From the NCBI GenBank assembly GCA_016194445.1, contig JACQBP010000045.1, forward strand, positions 1 through 44,847: 44,847 nucleotides of DNA, given 5' to 3'. The notes under the pieces were generated by a model. That model saw nothing but the letters and a program-made list of their open reading frames with translations. It made no database searches and had not been told where the DNA came from. Positions 1-7,986 of the stretch are shown piece by piece (position 1 is the first letter of the stretch; every line of letters begins with the position of its first letter). The translations under genes were made by a program, and so were the position numbers. Source of the DNA: Candidatus Liptonbacteria bacterium. GTDB taxonomy: Bacteria; Patescibacteriota; Minisyncoccia; UBA6257; 2-01-FULL-56-20.

Positions 1-99
1 AAAAAGTTTATCGAGCTCGCCGATCTGGTCACGGAAATGAAAGAAATAAAACACCCCTACATGAAAGGCATCAAAGCCAAAAAAGGTTTAGAATACTGA
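1..99 (+). CDS. cobO: C-terminal end of cob(I)yrinic acid a,c-diamide adenosyltransferase (partial, runs off left edge)
   Basis: Frame 1 reads [32 protein letters not shown], resembling the conserved CobO/BtuR C-terminus (ADLVTEMxxIKHP..KGIKAQKGIEY). Confidence 0.75.
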   Translation, partial: KKFIELADLVTEMKEIKHPYMKGIKAKKGLEY

Positions 100-143
100 A
101 AACAATTATTCTAATTTCTAAATAACCTAATTATTCTAAAAAT

Positions 144-695
144 ATGGCTAAGCTTTTTCAAAAACTCGGCGGGCTAAAATATCTCATCGCCCTGGCAGCC
201 GGTATCAGCCTGCGCTTCATTCCTTTTCGCGCTCCCAATATTGAACCGGTGATGGCCACCACCATGCCCTTGGCCAAAAAATACGGGCGCTTGAGCGGTT
301 TCCTATTTGCGTTCTTGAGCATGGTCCTCTACGACCTCATCGACGGCAAAGTCGGCGCCTGGACTTGGGTGACCGCCGTCGTTTATGGCGCAATCGGCAT
401 CGCCGCGGCCTATTACTTCAAAAACAAATCCAACCGCCCGCTCAATTATCTAAAATTTTCCATCGTGAGCACCCTCGCCTTCGATGCTTTAACTGGTCTC
501 ACGATCGGCCCGCTTTTCTTCCATCAAGCCTTTACCGTCGCGCTCGTCGGCCAAATCCCCTTCACTTTAATCCACTTAGCCGGCAATTCCGTCCTAGCGC
601 TAGCCGTAAGCCCACTTATCTATCGCTGGCTCGTTTTAAACCCCAAACTTGAAACTCAAAACTCTAAAAACTATTTAGCCGTAGATCAACTCTAA
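144..695 (+). CDS. ECF transporter S component-like membrane protein
   Basis: Hydrophobic ORF with small-molecule ECF S-component style; immediately downstream of cobO tail. Confidence 0.6.
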   Translation: MAKLFQKLGGLKYLIALAAGISLRFIPFRAPNIEPVMATTMPLAKKYGRLSGFLFAFLSMVLYDLIDGKVGAWTWVTAVVYGAIGIAAAYYFKNKSNRPLNYLKFSIVSTLAFDALTGLTIGPLFFHQAFTVALVGQIPFTLIHLAGNSVLALAVSPLIYRWLVLNPKLETQNSKNYLAVDQL

Positions 696-706
696 AATAT
701 TAGCAA

Positions 707-740
707 AATAAAGCCCGCGATATGTCTTGCGGGCTTTATT
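707..740. terminator. Bidirectional intrinsic terminator
   Basis: AATAAAGCCCGC gatatgtctt GCGGGCTTTATT between convergent genes. Confidence 0.8.
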
Positions 741-749
741 TTGATTTCT

Positions 750-1754
750 CTATGAGGCCGGAGGTGGATCAGAAACTGGCGGTGGAGTTGGGTCTGTCGG
801 CGGCGGAGTCGGATCGGCTGGGGGCGGAGTGGTATCGGATGGAGGTGGAGTCGGCTCGGTTGAAGTTGGAGTAGGATCAACCACAGGCATAGTCGAAGTC
901 GAATCCGGAACAGTAGAAGTAGAATCCACCGGAGTCTCATTGGTCGTTGAAGTTGAAGTAGAGCTTTCGGTCTGATCTGGAACCGCTTCACTTCCTGCGC
1001 CGGCTTCTCCCTCTAAACCGGTATCACCCTCCGGCGAAACCGCATCCAGAATACTCGCCCCTAAATTAGCCGGCTCGGAAGGAGGCGGCTCGCTCTCGCA
1101 AGTCGGCGCTGGAGCTTGACCCCCTAGATAATCAGATAAAGCTATCTGGTCAAAGACATCCGAAACGCCATCACCGTTCAAGTCAGTTTTCACTCCCGTC
1201 GGGATCGAGCCCCCGCTGAAGAGATAGTTTATCAAAACCGTCACGTCTGGCATATTTATCACCCCGTCAGCATTGATGTCGCCGCAGAGCAAGAAAAACT
1301 GATCGCAGGTTGAAACCGTTTCCGAAGTATTAATCTCTTCAATTAAGTTATGATAATAGGCCAGCGTGTCGCTTACTTGCGGATCAGCGAGCAATGCCGC
1401 ATCCGCTTGGGCCGCCAACTGTGAAAGAGTGGTGCTATCTCCGCCTCCCACAATCGCTTCTCCGGAACCGAAATAAGCGATATCAAATTTCAAAGCCAAA
1501 AGCTGTTTTTTAAGCTTATTGGCTAAAACATTATTCGGCAGATTAAAAACCGCGTCCGCTTCCGCGTTATTTGCCACCGTTGTATCCCCTACTGTTTGCG
1601 GGAAAATTCTTTGGCTAGGATGATTCTTCCAGTATCCCATTGAGCGGATTTCATAAGTTAAGCAGGGCTTTCTCTCGATCGTGGCCGTCACATTCACAAT
1701 ATGCGCCTCAAAAGCCGCAAGCGGCACCACGAGCGTAATTAAAACGAAAAACAA
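750..1754 (-). CDS. Dockerin type I repeat-containing exported protein with Pro/Thr-rich C-terminal tail
   Basis: GDINADGVINMPDVTVLINYLF and DLNGDGVSDVFDQIALSDYL duplicated Ca-binding motifs; N-terminal hydrophobic segment; PTPPPTDPTPPP tail. Confidence 0.75.
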   Translation of the reverse strand: MFFVLITLVVPLAAFEAHIVNVTATIERKPCLTYEIRSMGYWKNHPSQRIFPQTVGDTTVANNAEADAVFNLPNNVLANKLKKQLLALKFDIAYFGSGEAIVGGGDSTTLSQLAAQADAALLADPQVSDTLAYYHNLIEEINTSETVSTCDQFFLLCGDINADGVINMPDVTVLINYLFSGGSIPTGVKTDLNGDGVSDVFDQIALSDYLGGQAPAPTCESEPPPSEPANLGASILDAVSPEGDTGLEGEAGAGSEAVPDQTESSTSTSTTNETPVDSTSTVPDSTSTMPVVDPTPTSTEPTPPPSDTTPPPADPTPPPTDPTPPPVSDPPPAS

Positions 1755-2051
1755 ACCAATTCTCGAAATTAAAAGCAGTTTAAAAATATAACCTAAAGTT
1801 AATTTAAATTCCCCGATAGCGTTAAAAATTTTCTCCCCAAAATTTTGCTTCTGTCCTAAGCGAAGCCGAAGGGCTTGCCCTAAAATCGCCGTCTCCGTTA
1901 AAACCCCCTTCTTTATTCGATAATCCTTTTTACACCTATTTCATTTGGAGGTATGTTATACTTTAGCCATATAAGGTGTCAGTAGGGAAACTAGGGTAAA
2001 AATCTTCAATTCCTGTGGATAAGTTTTGGATAAGTCAAAAAGGCCGAAAAA

Positions 2052-2125
2052 AATCCGGGCATGGACGCTAAATCGGGGAAACTGCCTGAAAAATCAAGCA
2101 AAGATTTAGCGTCCGTGCCCGGATT
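2052..2125. repeat. Long hairpin (23-bp arms, 28-nt loop)
   Basis: AATCCGGGCATGGACGCTAAATC ... GATTTAGCGTCCGTGCCCGGATT; one G-U pair, otherwise perfect. Confidence 0.85.
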
Positions 2126-2216
2126 CTTGAAAAGTCTCAGCTATTCTATTGTCGCTAGACTCTAAAACAATTATCCTTAAATTGTCAATGGTTTCCAAAA
2201 ATTCATCTAGCACCTA

Positions 2217-3272
2217 ATGGACCGTCAAAATCTACAAGTTTATTTTTTCCTAGGACTTATCTTCGTCGCCCTCGTTATTGTTTTCTTTATGTTCCTGCCC
2301 TTCCTAGGATCAGTCGTCCTCGCTACTACCTTTGCTGTTCTCTTCGAACCCGTCTACGAAAAAATTTTAAAACTATCTCGAAACCAAAGAAGTGTCGCCT
2401 CCCTCGCCACCATTCTTACCATTCTCATTATTGTTTTTGTTCCCTTAACTCTGATTGGTATTAAAGTCTTTGGCGAAGCTCAAGATCTTTATCTTAGAAT
2501 CACCCAACCCAACACCGCTATTAACCCGGTCACCAAAATCGAAAACACCTTAGAACATAACCTCAAAATTTTCTTTCCCAAGTTGTCTGTTTCTCTTAAT
2601 CTTAATGATAGTATCAAGAGCTTTTTCAAGTGGTTCACCCAAAATTTAGGACCCATCTTCTCCGGTTTAGCCAACATTTTAACAAGCTTCCTGCTTAGTC
2701 TTTTGGCTATTTACTACATTTTTAAGGACGGCGCGCGGCTCAAAAAAGCCGTCTTCAGAGTTAGTCCTCTGCCGGAAAAATACAATGTCGAAATACTAGA
2801 GAAGGTTAAATCCTCTATCAGTTCAGTTATTAAAGGCAATCTTATCGTCGCGATGAGCCAAGGTATCGTGGCCGGCATCGGCTTTACCATCTTTGGCGTG
2901 CCCAACGCCGCCCTCTGGGGTTTTGTTACAGTCGTTGCCGCCCTCGTTCCAATCGTCGGCACCTCTCTTGTCCTTGCCCCAGTTATTATTTACCTCTTTC
3001 TTTTTGACACCCTGTTCTCCGCGATTGGTCTTCTCGCCTGGAGCATGCTCGCGGTCGGTTTAATCGACAACCTCCTCGGACCAAAGCTTATTCAAAAAAA
3101 GATCCAAGTTCACAATTTCCTGATCCTCTTAAGTGTTTTGGGCGGTATCAGTCTTTTTGGACCGATCGGCTTTCTTTTAGGTCCGTTCTTGCTAGCTTTC
3201 CTCTCTGCCCTGCTTCAAATCTACCCCTCCCTCATTCTCCGAAAAAAAGAAGTGGTCGAAATGATCGAGTAG
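2217..3272 (+). CDS. AI-2E family transporter
   Basis: 351 aa polytopic protein with characteristic C-terminal GPIGFLLGPFLLAFLSALLQIY. Confidence 0.85.
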   Translation: MDRQNLQVYFFLGLIFVALVIVFFMFLPFLGSVVLATTFAVLFEPVYEKILKLSRNQRSVASLATILTILIIVFVPLTLIGIKVFGEAQDLYLRITQPNTAINPVTKIENTLEHNLKIFFPKLSVSLNLNDSIKSFFKWFTQNLGPIFSGLANILTSFLLSLLAIYYIFKDGARLKKAVFRVSPLPEKYNVEILEKVKSSISSVIKGNLIVAMSQGIVAGIGFTIFGVPNAALWGFVTVVAALVPIVGTSLVLAPVIIYLFLFDTLFSAIGLLAWSMLAVGLIDNLLGPKLIQKKIQVHNFLILLSVLGGISLFGPIGFLLGPFLLAFLSALLQIYPSLILRKKEVVEMIE

Positions 3273-3320
3273 CCTTAAAACTACTAACCTTTAAGTGATA
3301 GTGGCTACTATACTCGAGTC

Positions 3321-3887
3321 TTATTGAACTCTTTCTACGTACTCGCCAGTTTCTGTATTCACCTTCACAACATCCCCTTCGTCCACAAAAAGCGGCACTG
3401 AAATTTTGGCTCCCGTTTCAAGCGTTACCACCTTCGTTCCCCCTTGCGCCGTGTTGCCTCTAATCGCCGGCGGGGCTTCGGTAACTTTCAGTTCCATTTT
3501 AACTGGTAACGTCACCCCAATTACTTTTTCATTGAAAACTAGAGTCGTCACTTGCGTACTCTGCTTCAAAAACTGTCCCGCCTCGCCCACTAATTCTTCC
3601 TTCAAAGAAAATCTATTTCCCGGTTTTCCGATCTCGTGAAACCAACACTCGCCTTTGGCTTTATAAATAAAGTTAGCTTCCTTTTTCTCCATGTCGGCCT
3701 CGTCGAAGTTATCGCTCGGCTGAAAATTTCGATCGAAAACCTTGCCAGTCATCAAGTTTCGAATCTTAGTCTGCACCACCGCCTTCCTCTGTTGCATGCG
3801 CAAAAAATGCGCCTCCAAAACCTCGTACGGCTCGCCGTTCATCACAAAAAACACTCCTTTTCTTAAATCAGTGTAAGATAAAGACAT
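3321..3887 (-). CDS. efp: Elongation factor P
   Basis: MSLSYTDLRKGVFFVMNGEPYEVLEAHF...GDVVKVNTETGEYVERVQ. Confidence 0.95.
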   Translation of the reverse strand: MSLSYTDLRKGVFFVMNGEPYEVLEAHFLRMQQRKAVVQTKIRNLMTGKVFDRNFQPSDNFDEADMEKKEANFIYKAKGECWFHEIGKPGNRFSLKEELVGEAGQFLKQSTQVTTLVFNEKVIGVTLPVKMELKVTEAPPAIRGNTAQGGTKVVTLETGAKISVPLFVDEGDVVKVNTETGEYVERVQ

Positions 3888-3898
3888 AAGGGCACACT

Positions 3899-3942
3899 TA
3901 TCCCGAGCGAGTCCCGCTAAGCGGGACGACGAGGGGGATACA
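3899..3942. repeat. Hairpin upstream of efp
   Basis: GTCCCGCTAAGCGGGAC core, flanked by TATCCC/GGGATA. Confidence 0.5.
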
Positions 3943-3999
3943 ATTGATTTGATACTGATTTTAGCAGAAAATCAATAGAAATCAACTCATAGTAAACAA

Positions 4000-4145
4000 A
4001 ATCGGCGGGGAACATTTCTGCTCCACCGCCGAATGTCGCTAAGGGATTTCTTTTAGCGCTCCCCGCTCTTGGGGCATGGCCGGCATCATCCCTGATTGGC
4101 CTGGCGCGACGTTTGGACGCCAATCTCGCCTTTCCGTGAAACCAA
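4000..4145. other. Candidate structured intergenic element
   Basis: Minus strand: CGGCGGUGGAGCA-GAAA-UGUUCCCCGCCG hairpin, CGCTAA/TTAGCG hairpin, GATTGG/CCAATC helix in succession. Confidence 0.4.
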
Positions 4146-4179
4146 ATTATAAACCTCAAAACCAAACTGTCAACAAACT

Positions 4180-4210
4180 AAAAACCCCCGTTTTAATGCG
4201 GGGGTTTTAG
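4180..4210. terminator. Intrinsic terminator after khpA
   Basis: AAAACCCCCG ttttaatg CGGGGGTTTT. Confidence 0.75.
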
Positions 4211-4230
4211 CTATTTAAGTTTCTTATATT

Positions 4231-4539
4231 TTAGAAACTCCCTGAATCGCCTTCCATGGGTTTCCTTTGTCTTGAACCGCCCTCCGGCTCTTCAATTTTC
4301 AAATTAACCCGGGCGTTGTTTTTGATCCCCACGATGCGGAGCAATGAACGGATCGCCTTCGCGGTCGCGCCTTGGCGTCCAACCACCTGTCCCATATCTA
4401 ATGCGTTTACCCGAAGCGAAAGTAGCACTCCCATTTCATCCACTTTGCGAACCACCTTCACGTCATCGGGATGATCAACTAAGGACTTTACTAAGAATTC
4501 CAGGAAATCCTGATCAGCAGTATTAGTCATTATTTTCAA
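4231..4539 (-). CDS. khpA: KH domain RNA-binding protein
   Basis: LVDHPDDVKVVRKVDE...VGRQGATAKAIRSLLRIVGIKNNARVNLKIEEP; located next to rpsP. Confidence 0.88.
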   Translation of the reverse strand: MKIMTNTADQDFLEFLVKSLVDHPDDVKVVRKVDEMGVLLSLRVNALDMGQVVGRQGATAKAIRSLLRIVGIKNNARVNLKIEEPEGGSRQRKPMEGDSGSF

Positions 4540-4624
4540 TTCTGATTTTCATTTCGACCTTTTCATCAAGACGTAAGTCTTCGCAGTTTAAAAGCTGACT
4601 TTCGAAATCATGTTTCTTTTCTGC

Positions 4625-4942
4625 CTAAGCGCCCACCGCCGCGCTCGCCGCCGGAGCCGTCTTATCGCTACTCTCTTTCTTGCTCATTTTAACCGCCGCT
4701 TTTTTCCCCGTTATCACGCCTCCCTGAATCAATAGGTTGTGGACGGTAACGGTGGGCTGCGCCCCGACCCCTAACCAATGTTTCACTCTTTCCTTTTTAA
4801 CGCTCACTGCCTTAGTAAAAGAGTTGTAAGAACCCAAATCCTCAACTGGCGGGCCTCCCAATTTTGACCGCTTCAAAGCCACAACTAGCCGGTAGCTCGG
4901 TTGATGTTTCTTCCCGATCCTCTGTAATTTTATGGCTAACAT
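4625..4942 (-). CDS. rpsP: 30S ribosomal protein S16
   Basis: MLAIKLQRIGKKHQPSYRLVVALKRSKLGG...DLGSYN. Confidence 0.93.
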   Translation of the reverse strand: MLAIKLQRIGKKHQPSYRLVVALKRSKLGGPPVEDLGSYNSFTKAVSVKKERVKHWLGVGAQPTVTVHNLLIQGGVITGKKAAVKMSKKESSDKTAPAASAAVGA

Positions 4943-5070
4943 AAAAAGTAGGTCAATAATAAAACCTTTCCGTTATAAAATCAAGGTATGATTGAAAACC
5001 TAAGTAATTGAGTGCTGTACGCGCTCGGAGGCGGTGGTGTAGGCATCTGCTGTGGCATTTGCGGTGGAGC

Positions 5071-5511
5071 TTATGGTGGTGTGAGCATAGGTGGCGGCAT
5101 TAAGCCAGCGGAATTATTTCTATTTAAAATTTCTTGCACCTTCTTAGCCACGTCCCCTAATTCTTCCGTTTTCTCAATAAAATCTTCCATCCCTAATTCT
5201 TTGCTGATGTTTTTATGATCCCCCGTCAAAGCCGGCCATGGATCTTTAAGATTGGTCAGAAAGGCAACTTTCAAATTTTTGGTTTCTGGGTTTTGTTTGA
5301 TATTTAAAGCAATGTCCGTCCCCGTCGGTCCCGGTGGCATAAAAATATCCATCAAAATTAAATCGGGCATCAACTCTTTTGATTTTTGCACGGCTTCCGC
5401 CTCATTTTTAGCCGCCTCCGTGTCAAATCCGGCCGCTCGAAGCTTAGCCGTGAAAATCTCTCGAAAATTTTCCTCGTCATCCACTATTAAAATAAGCGGC
5501 TTTTGCCTCAT
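5071..5511 (-). CDS. Response regulator receiver-domain protein with Pro-rich tail
   Basis: LIVDDEENFREIFTAKL...DLILMDIFMPPGPTG...KVAFLTN; CheY-like. Confidence 0.88.
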   Translation of the reverse strand: MRQKPLILIVDDEENFREIFTAKLRAAGFDTEAAKNEAEAVQKSKELMPDLILMDIFMPPGPTGTDIALNIKQNPETKNLKVAFLTNLKDPWPALTGDHKNISKELGMEDFIEKTEELGDVAKKVQEILNRNNSAGLMPPPMLTPP

Positions 5512-5519
5512 AACTGAAA

Positions 5520-5906
5520 TTAAAAAAAACTTTTAACCTTACTAGCAATCTTATCCAAATCATCCGTTTTCCTAAGATAATCATTCGCCCCGATCTCTTT
5601 CGAAAAATGCACATCCGCCTCTCGCATTTCCATCCTCGGATCGCCAAAATTAGTCAAAAAAACCACTTTGATATCTTTCGTCTTCGGATCATTCTTGAGT
5701 TTCATCACTGCCCCCGCTCCATTTAAAACCGGCATCTCCATATCCATGAGTATCAAATCCGGCTTTAACTCCCGAGCGCTCTTGTAACCTTCCTCGCCAT
5801 CCTTCGCTGTCTTGACCTGAAAACCGGCTTCCGTCAACTTAGCCGAGAATATCTCTCGAAAGTTTTCTTCGTCGTCAACAATCAAAACCAAAGGTGGATT
5901 ATTCAT
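5520..5906 (-). CDS. Response regulator receiver-domain protein
   Basis: LIVDDEENFREIFSAKLTEAGF...DLILMDMEMPVLNGAG...VVFLTN; paralogous to the neighbouring ORF. Confidence 0.9.
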   Translation of the reverse strand: MNNPPLVLIVDDEENFREIFSAKLTEAGFQVKTAKDGEEGYKSARELKPDLILMDMEMPVLNGAGAVMKLKNDPKTKDIKVVFLTNFGDPRMEMREADVHFSKEIGANDYLRKTDDLDKIASKVKSFF

Positions 5907-5981
5907 ATCTTTTATGATAATATTTTACCCGAAATTACACAAATTCGCTATCCCCATTCTTAACTCCTGTATTTAGTCCAC

Positions 5982-6023
5982 CTAAAATCTAAAACCTATA
6001 ACCTATAACCTACAACCTAATTC
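5982..6023. repeat. Heptanucleotide tract upstream of prfA
   Basis: CTAAAAT CTAAAAC CTATAAC CTATAAC CTACAAC CTAATTC in perfect 7-nt phase. Confidence 0.85.
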
Positions 6024-6026
6024 ATA

Positions 6027-6758
6027 ATGACCAATAAAATTATACTAGAAATCAGAGCCGGTGCTGGCGGCGACGAAGCCTCAATTTTTGCGGGCGACCT
6101 GGCCCGAATGTACCAGCGTTATGCCGGAAAACGCGGTTGGAATTTTCATATTTTAGACTCTAGTCAAAATAGTCTTGACGGCTATAAAAATCTCGTAGCC
6201 GAACTCTCGGGCGTTGGCGCGTACGATGAATTAAAACAAGAGTCCGGCGTCCACCGCGTCCAGCGTGTCCCCAAAACCGAAAAATCCGGCCGCGTCCACA
6301 CTTCGACTGCCTCCGTCGCCATTTTGCCCATCGTCGAAGCCAAAGAAGTCAATATAAAGGACAGCGACCTCGAAGTCACTTTCTCCCGCGCTGGTGGTCC
6401 CGGCGGCCAAAATGTGAACAAAGTGGAAACAGCCGTAAGAATTTTACACAAGCCCTCTGGTATCGTCGTCGCCTCCCGTGAAGAACGCTCCCAGCACGCC
6501 AATCGTGAAAAAGCCATGGAAGTTCTGCGAGCCAAGCTCTACGAAATAGAACAACAAAAAGTTTCCGGCGACATTGGCGCTTCCCGCCGCGAACAAATCG
6601 GCTCGGCTGATCGCTCCGAAAAAATCCGCACCTACAACTTTCCGGACGACCGCATCACTGATCACCGCATCGGCAAAAAATTTTCAAGAATTGAAGATAT
6701 TATGGACGGTAATATCGATCCCATAGTAAAAGCATTCCGGAAAACGCCACAGAGCTAG
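6027..6758 (+). CDS. prfA: Peptide chain release factor 1, short form lacking N-terminal domain
   Basis: [28 protein letters not shown] and [17 protein letters not shown] (GGQ) motifs; only 243 aa. Confidence 0.88.
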   Translation: MTNKIILEIRAGAGGDEASIFAGDLARMYQRYAGKRGWNFHILDSSQNSLDGYKNLVAELSGVGAYDELKQESGVHRVQRVPKTEKSGRVHTSTASVAILPIVEAKEVNIKDSDLEVTFSRAGGPGGQNVNKVETAVRILHKPSGIVVASREERSQHANREKAMEVLRAKLYEIEQQKVSGDIGASRREQIGSADRSEKIRTYNFPDDRITDHRIGKKFSRIEDIMDGNIDPIVKAFRKTPQS

Positions 6759-6770
6759 GAGGAAACACTT

Positions 6771-6840
6771 GCCCCGTACTAAACGAGAAATCTGAATCTA
6801 TTAATAAGCAGTTTAAATTTTTCTCGTTTTAGTATCGGGG
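6771..6840. repeat. Hairpin between the two prfA 3'-end copies
   Basis: CCCCGTACTAAACGAGAAA ... TTTTTCTCGTTTTAGTATCGGGG imperfect inverted repeat. Confidence 0.75.
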
Positions 6841-6845
6841 TGGAA

Positions 6846-6912
6846 CCCATTATCAAAGCTTTCAAAAAATCCCCCCAAACAACCCCCTCCTCCGTACAGG
6901 TTTACTATTAAG
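6846..6912 (+). pseudogene. Displaced second prfA 3'-end remnant
   Basis: GTG GAA CCC ATT ATC AAA GCT TTC AAA AAA TCC CCC CAA = VEPIIKAFKKSPQ, parallel to the intact gene's [13 protein letters not shown]. Confidence 0.6.
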
Positions 6913-6914
6913 AG

Positions 6915-6920
6915 TATAAT
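6915..6920 (+). promoter_or_regulatory. Candidate -10 element of ncRNA
   Basis: Perfect TATAAT just before the GGGCTAGCT...AGCTAGCC helix; no convincing -35. Confidence 0.5.
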
Positions 6921-6922
6921 AC

Positions 6923-7410
6923 GGGCTAGCTCGGTGAGAGAGTCAAGCGCTTGGCTCTCAAACCTTAGGTTTCAAGGATTAGCTAGCCAGCTATCAACCA
7001 GTAGAAAGGATGTTGCGGACAAGGGAGCCCTCCATCGGAACTGACCGTTTGGTCGCTTTGGTGGGACAAAAGAGTAGGCTCACGCGCGTAGCGCAAGTAC
7101 CGTACTGGAAGAAAGTCTGACCGCAAAGAGGAAGGGCTATACCAACGGAGACGGGGACCGGGTTATGTAAATTTTTTAAAAACATAATGCGGATTGCCAC
7201 CCCTAACCGAAGTGATGCTCGAAAACTCTGTAGCTGATCCAGAGGCTGGGCGGATAAGTTCGAGGGTTGTACTGTCCGTCGCTAACACACCCCGAAAGCC
7301 AGAATCTCGCTTCGGCAAGCGAGTAGGAGGCAAAGCCTTTAAAGAAGCCCGCGAACATAGCGCAACACCACCCCGCAGACTTGAGCCGTCTGCGGGGTGT
7401 TTCTTTTTTA
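6923..7410 (+). ncRNA. Candidate ~490-nt structured noncoding RNA of unknown class
   Basis: Non-coding interval rich in helices (GGCTAGCT/AGCTAGCC; GAGAGUCAA-GCGC-UUGGCUCUC; GACC-GUUU-GGUC; CTCGCTT-CGGC-AAGCGAG), preceded by TATAAT and ended by a strong intrinsic terminator. Confidence 0.6.
7369..7410 (+). terminator. Intrinsic terminator of the ncRNA
   Basis: CACCCCGCAGAC ttgagcc GTCTGCGGGGTG TTTCTTTTTT. Confidence 0.92.
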
Positions 7411-7453
7411 AAAATAATCTTTTTCAGGTAAAAAACCCGTCAGAGTTTTTTAA

Positions 7454-7948
7454 TTACTCCCTCAAAGTAAACTTCGTATACGCCGGCTGGTGATTCACTA
7501 ATTCTTCCGGCTTAAACCAAACGTTGATTTCGGCTTTCGCTTCTTCAGCTGAACCGGAAGCGTGAATCAAATTAAAAACGCCGATTCCTTTTCCATCCGC
7601 GTGCTTAAAAGAAACGTGGGCGTAATCGCCGCGGATCGTCCCCGGCGCGGCCGACTTCGGCTCCGTCGTCCCCACCATTTTCCGCGCAATTTCAACCATC
7701 TCAATTCCTTCTAAAACTATTGCCACAATCGGCCCGGAAGTGAGCATCTCAATCATAAGCTCTCGCACCTTCTCTCCACGCCGCTTAGCCAAATCATCCG
7801 TGTAGTGCAAACTCGCCGTATCCTTGGCCGAAGCTAAAAGCTTGAGGCCGATGAGCTTCGCCCCCACTCTTTCAAATCGGGTCACAATCTCCCCTATAAT
7901 CCCCCGCTCCAAAACGTCCGGTTTTAACAAAACTAATGTTCTTTCCAT
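7454..7948 (-). CDS. ndk: Nucleoside diphosphate kinase
   Basis: MERTLVLLKPDVLERGIIGEIVTRFE...GTIRGDYAHVSF...NLIHASGSAEEAKAEI. Confidence 0.93.
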   Translation of the reverse strand: MERTLVLLKPDVLERGIIGEIVTRFERVGAKLIGLKLLASAKDTASLHYTDDLAKRRGEKVRELMIEMLTSGPIVAIVLEGIEMVEIARKMVGTTEPKSAAPGTIRGDYAHVSFKHADGKGIGVFNLIHASGSAEEAKAEINVWFKPEELVNHQPAYTKFTLRE

Positions 7949-7986
7949 TTGCCTTAAATTCTAACTGAAAACAAAAAATATATCAA

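Noticed and set aside
692-991. ORF 692..991 (-), RLRLRP-rich
   Set aside because: Alternate-frame translation of the Pro/Thr-rich dockerin tail and terminator.
6923-6988. tRNA-like reading of GGGCTAGCTCGGTGAGAG...AGCTAGCC
   Set aside because: No T-loop consensus, no plausible anticodon arm, no 3' CCA context.
6923-7410. tmRNA, RNase P or group II intron assignment for this ncRNA
   Set aside because: None of the hallmark motifs are visible, and rnpB is clearly at 11964..12609.
7194-7493. Plus ORF 99 aa
   Set aside because: Overlaps the structured ncRNA and its terminator and the end of ndk; no recognisable protein.
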